The notes beneath the pieces are model-generated. The model had not been told where the DNA came from, ran no database searches, and worked only from the letters and a program-made list of their open reading frames with translations. This document shows, piece by piece, positions 6,938 through 14,206 of a DNA stretch of 14,206 nt. The stretch spans positions 1 through 14,206 of the forward strand of contig CABQKL010000054.1 of the NCBI GenBank assembly GCA_902464645.1, given 5' to 3'. Numbering within the stretch: the first letter of the stretch is position 1; each line of letters starts with the position of its first letter. The stretch comes from an uncultured Collinsella sp. Lineage in GTDB: Bacteria; Actinomycetota; Coriobacteriia; Coriobacteriales; Coriobacteriaceae. The position numbers and the translations under genes are program-made.

Positions 6938-8233
6938 GGCCAGATAATCTTGAATAAGGTCGCAGATGGCTCGGGCGTCGTTGATGTTGATGGCTCGGGT
7001 CGCAAAGCCGGCGTCGAAGGCCTGACGCGCCAGGGCCTCGTTACAGGCAAGGGCCAGCGTGCGGCCGTCGACCAGGTCGAGCGAGCTCTTGCCGCGCAGA
7101 CGGTCGACACCGGAGCGCGCGACGACGATGTTGTCGAAGCCCTCGGTCTTGTAACCCTCGATGATCACCACGTCGACATCGTTGTAGCGCGACAGCAGCT
7201 CGCGCGCGGGCATCTCGTCCTCCTCGCGCGTGTCGGCGTACTCCGCCCAGCGCGTGGCGCAGATGAGGCCCACGTGCTTGGATCCGGCCTGGTGATGGCG
7301 CCACGTATCCTTGGCGGGCACATCGATATCAAAGCCGTGGTGCCCATGATGCTTGAGCGAACCCACGCGCAGGCCGCGGCGGGTGAGCTCGGCAATGACC
7401 TTCTCGACAAGCGTAGTCTTACCCGAGTTTTGGTAACCGATAAACGCGATCGCAGGGACGGCCGGAGCTGCGGGCGTGACGGCAGCGGACGCGCTCGCGA
7501 GGGCGGCACCGTCAGCAGCCACGGCCTCAACAGCAGCGGCCTGACGCTCTGCACGATCCCACACGCCCGAGCGGCCGCCCTCCTTGTGCAGCAGGCGTAC
7601 GTCAACGATCTCCATGCCGCGATCGACCGCCTTGCACATGTCGTAGATGGTCAGACACGCGGCACTCGCGCCGGTCAGAGCCTCCATCTCGATACCCGTC
7701 TTGCCCGTCACGCCGGCCGTAACCAGTACGTGAAAGCCAACCTGCCCGTCCGCGCGCGCCGGTGCCCAGCCCTCGGGCACATCCTCGGCAGGCGTTCCCG
7801 CCGAAGCGATGGGCTCGATATCGCACTTACTCTTGGTAATGAGCAACGGATGGCACATGGGGATGATGTCACTCGTGCGCTTGATGGCCATGATGCCCGC
7901 CACGCGTGCGCAGGCAAGCACGTCGCCCTTCTTGGCGCGGTCCTGCAGCACCATAGCCTGCGTCTCGGAGTGCATGAGGATAGTGCCCTCGGCGATAGCA
8001 ATGCGATGGGTCTCGGCCTTGTCGGACACGTCAACCATGCGCACCTCGCCCTTGGCGTCCACGTGCGTCAGCTCGTCGCGACGGGCGTCGCGGGCGGGCT
8101 CGGTGGCAGTGCTGGCAGTCGGCTGTGCGGACGCGTCGGCGTTGCCAGCATTCGCCGCAGCCGTGACTTTGTGGGCAGACATCGCGGCCCTGCGAGCGGC
8201 CTTGGTGGCATCGGCGTACCTGCTCTTGGCCAT
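6935..8233 (-). CDS. moaC-mobB: MoaC-MobB fusion: cyclic pyranopterin monophosphate synthase plus MGD synthesis adaptor
   Basis: 432 aa, two enzymes in one chain. After an Ala-rich lead (1-54), residues about 55-222 are MoaC: MVDVSDK, KGDVLACARVAGIMAIKRTS, the active-site His in CHPL (128), and DMCK with Asp198 and Lys201, the residues that act in turning 3',8-cyclo-GTP into cPMP. An insert rich in Ala/Pro (about 142-164) is longer than usual. An Ala-rich linker (about 228-260) leads to MobB: Walker A GYQNSGKTTL (266-275), the MobB signature KHHGHHGFDIDVPAKDTWRHHQAGS region (294-318), and Walker B VVIIEGY. MobB binds GTP and assists MobA in adding GMP to molybdopterin. The start at 8233 has GGAGG 8 nt upstream; an ATG 15 codons earlier would lie inside moaA. 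It follows moaA by 4 bp, so the two form an operon. Confidence 0.93.
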   Translation of the reverse strand: MAKSRYADATKAARRAAMSAHKVTAAANAGNADASAQPTASTATEPARDARRDELTHVDAKGEVRMVDVSDKAETHRIAIAEGTILMHSETQAMVLQDRAKKGDVLACARVAGIMAIKRTSDIIPMCHPLLITKSKCDIEPIASAGTPAEDVPEGWAPARADGQVGFHVLVTAGVTGKTGIEMEALTGASAACLTIYDMCKAVDRGMEIVDVRLLHKEGGRSGVWDRAERQAAAVEAVAADGAALASASAAVTPAAPAVPAIAFIGYQNSGKTTLVEKVIAELTRRGLRVGSLKHHGHHGFDIDVPAKDTWRHHQAGSKHVGLICATRWAEYADTREEDEMPARELLSRYNDVDVVIIEGYKTEGFDNIVVARSGVDRLRGKSSLDLVDGRTLALACNEALARQAFDAGFATRAININDARAICDLIQDYLA

Positions 8234-8237
8234 ATGA

Positions 8238-9293
8238 TCATCCTCCGATTTGGGACATAAATCGTTGCGTGCCCTCAATTATCGCGTGTTCCTGCGGTTT
8301 GTGGGCCACAGCATCGCGCCAAATCGAAAGTACCTGCATATCATCACCACGGCGCAGCGCCTCACGCACCGAATACTCGGCATCGCTGAACAGGCACGGA
8401 CGCACGCTGCCATCGGCCGTCAGGCGTAGACGGTTGCAATTCGCACAAAAATGATTGGACATGGCGCTGATAAAGCCAACCGTTCCCGCCGCGCCCGGAA
8501 AGTGCCAGTAGCGCGCAGGGCCCGCGCCGGCAGGAGCGTCGTTGATGTCGAGCGGCTCGAGCTCGCCCAGACCCGCCGCGGCGACCCCGGCATTGATGCG
8601 CGCCCGCAGCTCGTCGCTCGGCACGGTATCGCTCGCATCCCACAGCTCGGGATTGAGCGTGGGAGCATGCGGATCCACAGCGCAATGCGAACTCGTGTGC
8701 TCGTCGCCGATGGGCATATATTCGATAAATCGCAGATGAATAGGGCGGTCGACGGTCAGCCGTGCGAGGGCCGCCACATCCTGGTTGAGCCGGCGCACAA
8801 CAACGCAGTTGACCTTAACGGGCTCAAAGCCCCAAGCCAGCGCCGCGTCGATGCCAGCCATGGTCTGCTCGAGTCGACCTAGACGCGTGATCTTTCCAAA
8901 GAGCGTAGGGTCGAGCGTGTCGAGCGAGATGTTGACGCGGTTAAGCCCCGCATCTTTGAGCTGCGGCGCCAGCTTGGGCAGCAGGGCGCCGTTGGTGGTA
9001 AGCGAGATGTCCTCGATCTGCGGAATCGCACGAATGTCGCGAATAAGCGGGATGATACGGCGGCTGACCAGCGGCTCGCCGCCCGTCAGGCGTACGCGGC
9101 GAATGCCCTCCCCCGCCACCAGGCGCACAAAGCGGGCGATTTCCTCGGCACTGAGCAGCTCGTCGTGCGCGCGGGGCGCCACGCCATCGGCCGGCATGCA
9201 GTAAATGCAGCGGAAATTGCACTTGTCGGTAACGGCAATGCGCAGGTAGTTGATATCGCGGCCAAAGCCGTCATGTTGCACGTGCCCGTCCAC
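8238..9293 (-). CDS. moaA: GTP 3',8-cyclase MoaA (radical SAM)
   Basis: 351 aa, full length for MoaA. It converts GTP with S-adenosylmethionine into 3',8-cyclo-7,8-dihydro-GTP, the first step of molybdenum cofactor synthesis, in the cytosol. The radical-SAM cluster motif is CNFRCIYC (Cys25, 29, 32); TGGEPL (70-75) binds SAM. The second, substrate-binding 4Fe-4S cluster uses Cys283, Cys286 and Cys300 (CxxC-x13-C). The chain ends in Gly-Gly, a tail known to be needed for catalysis in MoaA. The start is GTG at 9293, with GGGAGGG 4-5 nt upstream; the next in-frame GTG (9281) is too far from that site. The product feeds directly into the MoaC half of the next gene. MoaE, MoaD, MoeA and MobA are not in the window. 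Confidence 0.95.
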   Translation of the reverse strand: MDGHVQHDGFGRDINYLRIAVTDKCNFRCIYCMPADGVAPRAHDELLSAEEIARFVRLVAGEGIRRVRLTGGEPLVSRRIIPLIRDIRAIPQIEDISLTTNGALLPKLAPQLKDAGLNRVNISLDTLDPTLFGKITRLGRLEQTMAGIDAALAWGFEPVKVNCVVVRRLNQDVAALARLTVDRPIHLRFIEYMPIGDEHTSSHCAVDPHAPTLNPELWDASDTVPSDELRARINAGVAAAGLGELEPLDINDAPAGAGPARYWHFPGAAGTVGFISAMSNHFCANCNRLRLTADGSVRPCLFSDAEYSVREALRRGDDMQVLSIWRDAVAHKPQEHAIIEGTQRFMSQIGG

Positions 9294-9333
9294 GCAGCCC
9301 TCCCCTCGCGCGGCGATTTATTCTTCGGGAAAC

Positions 9334-9361
9334 ATAATACCCCACGAGAGAATCATGCCGA
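9334..9361 (-). promoter_or_regulatory. Candidate promoter of the moaA operon
   Basis: On the minus strand TCGGCA (9356-9361; 4 of 6 to consensus), a 16-bp spacer and TATTAT (9334-9339; 5 of 6) would start transcription near 9327 and give a leader of about 34 nt. That leader is too short to hold a molybdenum-cofactor riboswitch. Confidence 0.45.
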
Positions 9362-9426
9362 CACCCGTACGACAGGACAGGTCGCTTCGAGCAAAACGGA
9401 CTTTCCAAGCCCATCCTCAGCATACA

Positions 9427-9489
9427 AACCATCACAACATTCGTCGCTTTTCCCGATTTTGGCAAAAAACGTCGAATGTTGTGATGGTT
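9427..9489 (+). repeat. Palindromic repeat B, copy 2
   Basis: AACCATCACAACATTCG (9427-9443) and its exact complement (9473-9489) form 17-bp arms of a 63-bp element with interior CTTTTCCCGATTTTGGC. Copy 3 (10669-10730) is nearly identical and in the same orientation. It lies 39 bp beyond the stop of the nuclease-like gene and 66 bp upstream of the moaA promoter. Confidence 0.88.
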
Positions 9490-9528
9490 CGCCTACCCAC
9501 GGCACCCTGCAGAAGGACCAAAACGCCC

Positions 9529-10566
9529 CTAAAGGCCGCCGTCCCAGTGCCGGATCACGAATTCTCGCAGGTCATTCTGCCGCTTTTGGAACGCTTCGCT
9601 CCGGTCGCACTTGAGGCCCATTGCGAGCGCGATGGCGTTCATCGCCCGGTGAAATTGCAGCTGATGGGCAAACTGAGTCCCGGTGAGGACGATCATCCTA
9701 AAGCCCAGCGCGTTCAGCACGGTCATACGCTCCGCATCCGACGCGCTGCGCTGTTTATCAAGATGGTCCGAGCCGTTGTATTCAATCCCCGTACCACTCG
9801 CAGGCGCATATACGTCGATCTCGAAATACCCGGCCTTAGCGAGATATTTGAACTCGTTGGGAACATCGACCCGATGGTTGAGCTCGATCTTGGCGTATCC
9901 CAGCCCTCCCTGGGAACGCTTTGCTACGACCATGATTGCGGTGGCCGTCTCCATGGGCGACCGCGCGCCATCGTGCACGCGCCTGAGCACGGCGGCCGCG
10001 CGTATAGCCCCCTGACGAGGTCGGTTCTCATTGCAATAAGCAATCAAGTCGGCAACGGTATACCTCTGCCCCATCTCGATATAATCGCCTGTCGACAGAT
10101 GATTCAAATGGTATCGGGCACAGATTTCGTAGCCATATTCCAGCTGCTCGGGCTCGCTCATCCACGAACCCGCTTGAACAAAGCACATGGCCTCGTCAAC
10201 CACTAGAAGGCCCTCTGCCACCTCGATAAGATGGCCTGGAGGTACCGGCGCCCCAAACACGTGGCACCTAAATCCAGCCGGCGTCGAGCGCTCAAAATCG
10301 AAGTTGACGAGCGTATCGATATGATCGAGCTCTTCTCGTGGAATACCGAGCGAAACCAGATAGTCGGCAACAATCTCAACTGCCGTTGAAGCCCTCAGCC
10401 CCTTGGTATCGAGCCCCAATTTGGGCAGGCTCGCGGTCGGCTCCGCCTCGTTAGCAAGCGAGTCCTCATCGTATAGGCTGCTTGCTCGCGAGAGCGGCTC
10501 GGACGGGCGCGCCACGTTGTGGTACAGCCAGGCAGTCTTATGGGACAGGACGATCGGCAGGTCCAT
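9529..10566 (-). CDS. Uncharacterised protein with C-terminal PD-(D/E)XK (DUF559-like) nuclease fold
   Basis: 345 aa, no named family recognised over the full length. The N-terminus (IVLSHKTAWLYHNV, residues 5-18) resembles the 'LSHxTAAxLHG' segment of AbiEi-like/DUF559 proteins of actinobacteria. From residue 203 on, SPMETATAIMVV, then FEIDVYAPASGTGIEYNG (248-265) and ERMTVLNALGFRMIVLT (279-295) follow the order of that group: SPxE helix, strand with Asp251, strand with Glu262-Tyr-Asn-Gly and His268, then a helix and strand. This matches a Vsr-type nuclease core, although the usual ExK lysine is replaced (Glu262-Tyr-Asn). A role in defence, a toxin-antitoxin pair or DNA repair is possible but not shown. 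The ATG at 10566 has GGAGGG 3-4 nt upstream. The gene stands alone, framed by repeat B on both sides, which suggests a moveable cassette. Confidence 0.7.
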   Translation of the reverse strand: MDLPIVLSHKTAWLYHNVARPSEPLSRASSLYDEDSLANEAEPTASLPKLGLDTKGLRASTAVEIVADYLVSLGIPREELDHIDTLVNFDFERSTPAGFRCHVFGAPVPPGHLIEVAEGLLVVDEAMCFVQAGSWMSEPEQLEYGYEICARYHLNHLSTGDYIEMGQRYTVADLIAYCNENRPRQGAIRAAAVLRRVHDGARSPMETATAIMVVAKRSQGGLGYAKIELNHRVDVPNEFKYLAKAGYFEIDVYAPASGTGIEYNGSDHLDKQRSASDAERMTVLNALGFRMIVLTGTQFAHQLQFHRAMNAIALAMGLKCDRSEAFQKRQNDLREFVIRHWDGGL

Positions 10567-10668
10567 GAGCCCTCCAATGGAGTCGGATAACCAACCTTAT
10601 TCCCCTGCCCACGGGTCCGCACACCTTCGCGCGCAAGAAAGCGATTCCACCCGATCGAGTGGTAGAAA

Positions 10669-10730
10669 AACCATCACAACATTCGATGCTTTTCCCGATT
10701 TTGGCAAAAACGTCGAATGTTGTGATGGTT
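10669..10730 (+). repeat. Palindromic repeat B, copy 3
   Basis: AACCATCACAACATTCGA (10669-10686) and its exact complement (10713-10730) are 18-bp arms of a 62-bp element; the interior differs from copy 2 by only a few bases. Same orientation as copy 2, so the nuclease-like gene is flanked by direct copies of an element that is itself palindromic. Confidence 0.88.
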
Positions 10731-10808
10731 TGAGGCGAGGTGCGGGCACGGAGGACCAAAGCATCGTGCTCGGAGCGTGACTTTTTCGCCCGGCACCCAA
10801 CAAAAACC

Positions 10809-10839
10809 TTGACTCTACAATAGTTATAGGGTTTTCACT
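10809..10839 (+). promoter_or_regulatory. MerR-type promoter/operator of the MATE gene (candidate)
   Basis: TTGACT (10809-10814) is a strong -35 box. The inverted arms ACTCTAC (10812-10818) and ATAGGGT (10826-10832) overlap its end and fill the spacer; 7 of 10 pairs match across the 21-bp dyad. The best -10 in register is TTCACT (10834-10839) at a 19-bp spacing, weak in itself. An over-long spacer filled by a dyad is the hallmark of promoters switched on by MerR-family activators, which twist the DNA. Known MerR operators read close to CTCTACAnnnnnTGTAGGG. No intact MerR gene is in the window. Confidence 0.5.
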
Positions 10840-10879
10840 ACACTGGTACGTAAACAAACCCAGCCAGAAAGCCCCGCCC

Positions 10880-12226
10880 ATGGAACACGACCTCACACGT
10901 GGCAATGTCCTTAAGACCATTGCGGTCTTTGCGCTGCCCTATATGCTCTCGTACTTTTTGCAGATGCTCTACGGCATGGCCGACCTGTACATGATGGGGC
11001 AGTTCAGCGGTGCCGCCGGCATCACCGCCGTGGGTAATGGCGCGCAGACGCTCTATATCATTACCGTGACGCTCGTGGGCCTGGCCATGGGAACGACGGT
11101 CATCGTCGGCCACGCCGTAGGCTCGCGCCGCTTCGACCGCGCCGAGACCGCCATCGGCAATACCATCACGCTCTTTATGGGTGTCTCGGTGGTACTGGCC
11201 GCTGTCCTGCTCGCGCTTTGCCCGCAGATCGTGGCGCTCATTGGCACGCCGGCCGAGGCAGTCGAAGGCACCGCCGCCTACCTGCGTATCTGCTTTATGG
11301 GCATCCCCTTTATCGCCGCGTACAACATTCTTTCGGCCATCTTTCGCGGGCTGGGAGATTCGCGCTCGCCCATGTACGTGATCGGCGTGGCATGCATCAT
11401 CAACATCGCGCTCGACTTTCTGTTCATCGGCCACATGGGGCTCGGCCCCGTGGGCGCGGCGCTCGGCACGGTAACCGCGCAGACGGCCAGCGTTGCGCTC
11501 GCGCTCGTGTGGCTTAAGAGCCGCCGTACGAACATCCACGTTAAGCGCAGCGACCTGCGCCCCCAGCCCGAGGTGCTCGGCAGCATTCTTAAGATCGGTG
11601 TGCCCGTGGCCGTGCAGGACGGCTGCATCCAGGTGGCGTTTATGTTCATCACCGTCATCGCCAACCACCGCGGCCTGGTCGACGCTGCCGCCGTGGGCCT
11701 GGTCGAAAAGATGATCAGCTTTTTGTTCATTGTGCCGAGTTCCATGGGCGCCACCGTCAGCGCACTTACGGCGCAAAACGCCGGCGCGGGCAAGGGAGAT
11801 CGTGCACGTCAGGTACTCAAAGACGCCATGACGATCTCGGTGGTGTACGGCTGCCTGATCACGGTGCTGATGTGGCTAGTGGCGCCGGCGTTTATCGGCT
11901 TTTTTGCCAAGGACGCCGCGGTGATCGCCGCCGGCACCGGCTATATGCACAGTTATATTTTCGACGCGATTTTTGCCGGCATCCACATTTGCTTTAGCGG
12001 CTTTTTCGCCGCGTATGGCAAGAGCTACATCGGCTTTGCGCACAACGTGCTGGCCGTGGCGCTCATTCGCGTGCCGGGCGCGTGGCTGCTGTCGAACGCC
12101 TATTCCGAAACGTTGTTTCCCATGGGCATCGCCTCGCCGTGCGGGTCCATTCTGTCGGCAGTCATCTGTGTTGTCGCGTTTACCGTGCTCAACCGACGCG
12201 GGGCTTTTGACAAGTTGGCAGCGTAG
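10880..12226 (+). CDS. MATE family efflux transporter
   Basis: 448 aa, a normal size for the multidrug and toxin extrusion family, which pumps cationic drugs or metabolites out in exchange for Na+ or H+. Twelve hydrophobic helices can be read. The N-terminus follows the family pattern: LTRGNVLKTIAVFALPYMLS, then YGMADLYMMGQFSG (helix 1-2 region, with the Asp), and a second half starting at VLGSILKIGVPVAVQ, which repeats the first-half motif. GDSRSPMYV after helix 5 is also typical. The ATG at 10880 is supported by the start of the family's pattern, but the ribosome binding site (AGAAAG, about 9 nt upstream) is weak. Upstream lies a MerR-like promoter, so drug-induced expression is plausible. 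Downstream are a regulator-like remnant and a strong terminator. The substrate is unknown. Confidence 0.92.
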   Translation: MEHDLTRGNVLKTIAVFALPYMLSYFLQMLYGMADLYMMGQFSGAAGITAVGNGAQTLYIITVTLVGLAMGTTVIVGHAVGSRRFDRAETAIGNTITLFMGVSVVLAAVLLALCPQIVALIGTPAEAVEGTAAYLRICFMGIPFIAAYNILSAIFRGLGDSRSPMYVIGVACIINIALDFLFIGHMGLGPVGAALGTVTAQTASVALALVWLKSRRTNIHVKRSDLRPQPEVLGSILKIGVPVAVQDGCIQVAFMFITVIANHRGLVDAAAVGLVEKMISFLFIVPSSMGATVSALTAQNAGAGKGDRARQVLKDAMTISVVYGCLITVLMWLVAPAFIGFFAKDAAVIAAGTGYMHSYIFDAIFAGIHICFSGFFAAYGKSYIGFAHNVLAVALIRVPGAWLLSNAYSETLFPMGIASPCGSILSAVICVVAFTVLNRRGAFDKLAA

Positions 12227-12324
12227 CGGGGCGACGCGGAATCGCCCTTATCGATGACATCATCAGCGACGACCCGGCGACCTACGTGACGCAGATCACG
12301 GTGCCGGTTGCCCCGTCCAAATAA
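12227..12324 (+). pseudogene. Remnant resembling the C-terminus of a GyrI-like (BmrR/AraC-class) regulator
   Basis: The stretch has no start codon or ribosome binding site, and its frame is closed by a TGA at 12208-12210 inside the MATE gene. From about 12238 it reads GIALIDDIISDDPATY followed by VTQITVPVAPSK and a TAA at 12322-12324. The pattern DDPxxYxTxIxxPV is how many GyrI-like effector-binding domains end. If so, a regulator gene once stood here and was deleted up to its tail, perhaps the MerR/BmrR-type activator of the MATE promoter. The match is short, so chance cannot be excluded. Confidence 0.35.
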
Positions 12325-12362
12325 GAACCGCCCGGAAGGCATCGTGCTTCCGGGCGGTTCTT
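12323..12362. terminator. Strong bidirectional terminator between convergent MATE and ligA
   Basis: AAGAACCGCCCGGAAG (12323-12338) and its exact complement (12347-12362) form a perfect 16-bp GC-rich stem with an 8-nt loop. The A/T ends provide short U-tracts in both directions. It sits between the MATE gene (plus) and ligA (minus), 20 bp from the ligA stop. Confidence 0.9.
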
Positions 12363-12381
12363 CAATTTGGTTATCGATGCG

Positions 12382-14206
<1,825 letters not shown>

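Larger units (their letters stand above)
10567..10879. other. 313-bp divergent intergenic region
   Basis: It lies between the divergent nuclease-like gene (minus) and MATE gene (plus) and holds no credible gene. It contains a near-palindrome at 10647-10662 (CCACCCGATCGAGTGG; one mismatched pair), repeat B copy 3, and the MATE promoter region. No convincing promoter for the minus-strand gene was found. Confidence 0.6.

Noticed and set aside
6818..8260. Long open frame of 480 codons on the plus strand, opposite moaC-mobB
   Set aside because: It is the antisense shadow of a gene with clear MoaC and MobB motifs; GC-rich codon use keeps the opposite frame open. The product shows no recognisable domain and begins in repeat A.
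9294..9426. Molybdenum-cofactor riboswitch upstream of moaA
   Set aside because: The likely leader is only about 34 nt and shows no multi-stem structure of the required size.
5321..10730. Repeat B copies considered as part of a CRISPR array
   Set aside because: Only three copies, kilobases apart, mixed orientation, no regular spacers and no cas genes.
10838..11776. Minus-strand open frame of 312 codons opposite the MATE gene
   Set aside because: His/Arg/Asp-rich shadow of an obvious membrane transporter.

Overview
The window looks like a chromosomal stretch of a high-GC, host-associated actinobacterium of the class Coriobacteriia, most likely Collinsella or a close relative. This is inferred from the mix of a sortase-anchored pilin locus with LPxTG-like sorting and Spy0128-type isopeptide domains, GC-rich codon use, an anaerobe-style molybdenum-cofactor operon, and short palindromic repeats of a kind I associate with Collinsella. 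No rRNA, tRNA or CRISPR is visible.

Layout. (1) 1-3833, minus strand: a surface-adhesion operon. A 1122-aa cell-wall-anchored beta-helix adhesin with two isopeptide-linker domains overlaps by 8 bp the start of a second, pilin-like secreted protein that runs off the left edge. A 505-bp AT-rich leader (3834-4338) precedes it and carries candidate promoters, a 9-bp dyad and a 5'-UTR hairpin. (2) 4339-6671, minus: a Cof-type HAD phosphatase and a 12-TM MFS transporter, separated by two palindromic repeats. (3) 6935-9293, minus: a molybdenum-cofactor operon, moaA followed 4 bp later by a rare-looking moaC-mobB fusion; together these give the first two steps of cofactor synthesis plus a GTP-binding helper of the nucleotide-attachment step. 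(4) 9529-10566, minus: an unnamed 345-aa protein with a C-terminal PD-(D/E)XK/DUF559-like nuclease fold, bracketed by two same-orientation copies of a 62-63 bp palindromic repeat. (5) 10880-12226, plus: a MATE efflux pump whose upstream region resembles a MerR-type promoter; behind it lies a short open fragment that resembles the tail of a GyrI-like (BmrR-class) regulator, followed by a strong bidirectional terminator. (6) 12382-14206, minus: NAD-dependent DNA ligase LigA, lacking only its N-terminal part because the window ends.

Points most worth a second look: a perfect 18-bp inverted repeat inside the pilin coding sequence; the nuclease-like gene framed by palindromic repeats; the two repeat families sitting at gene ends; the MoaC-MobB fusion; the last Gly-Gly codons of moaA doubling as the ribosome binding site of the next gene; and the MerR-like promoter plus regulator remnant around the MATE gene. 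All functional statements rest on reading motifs by eye; no database search was possible.
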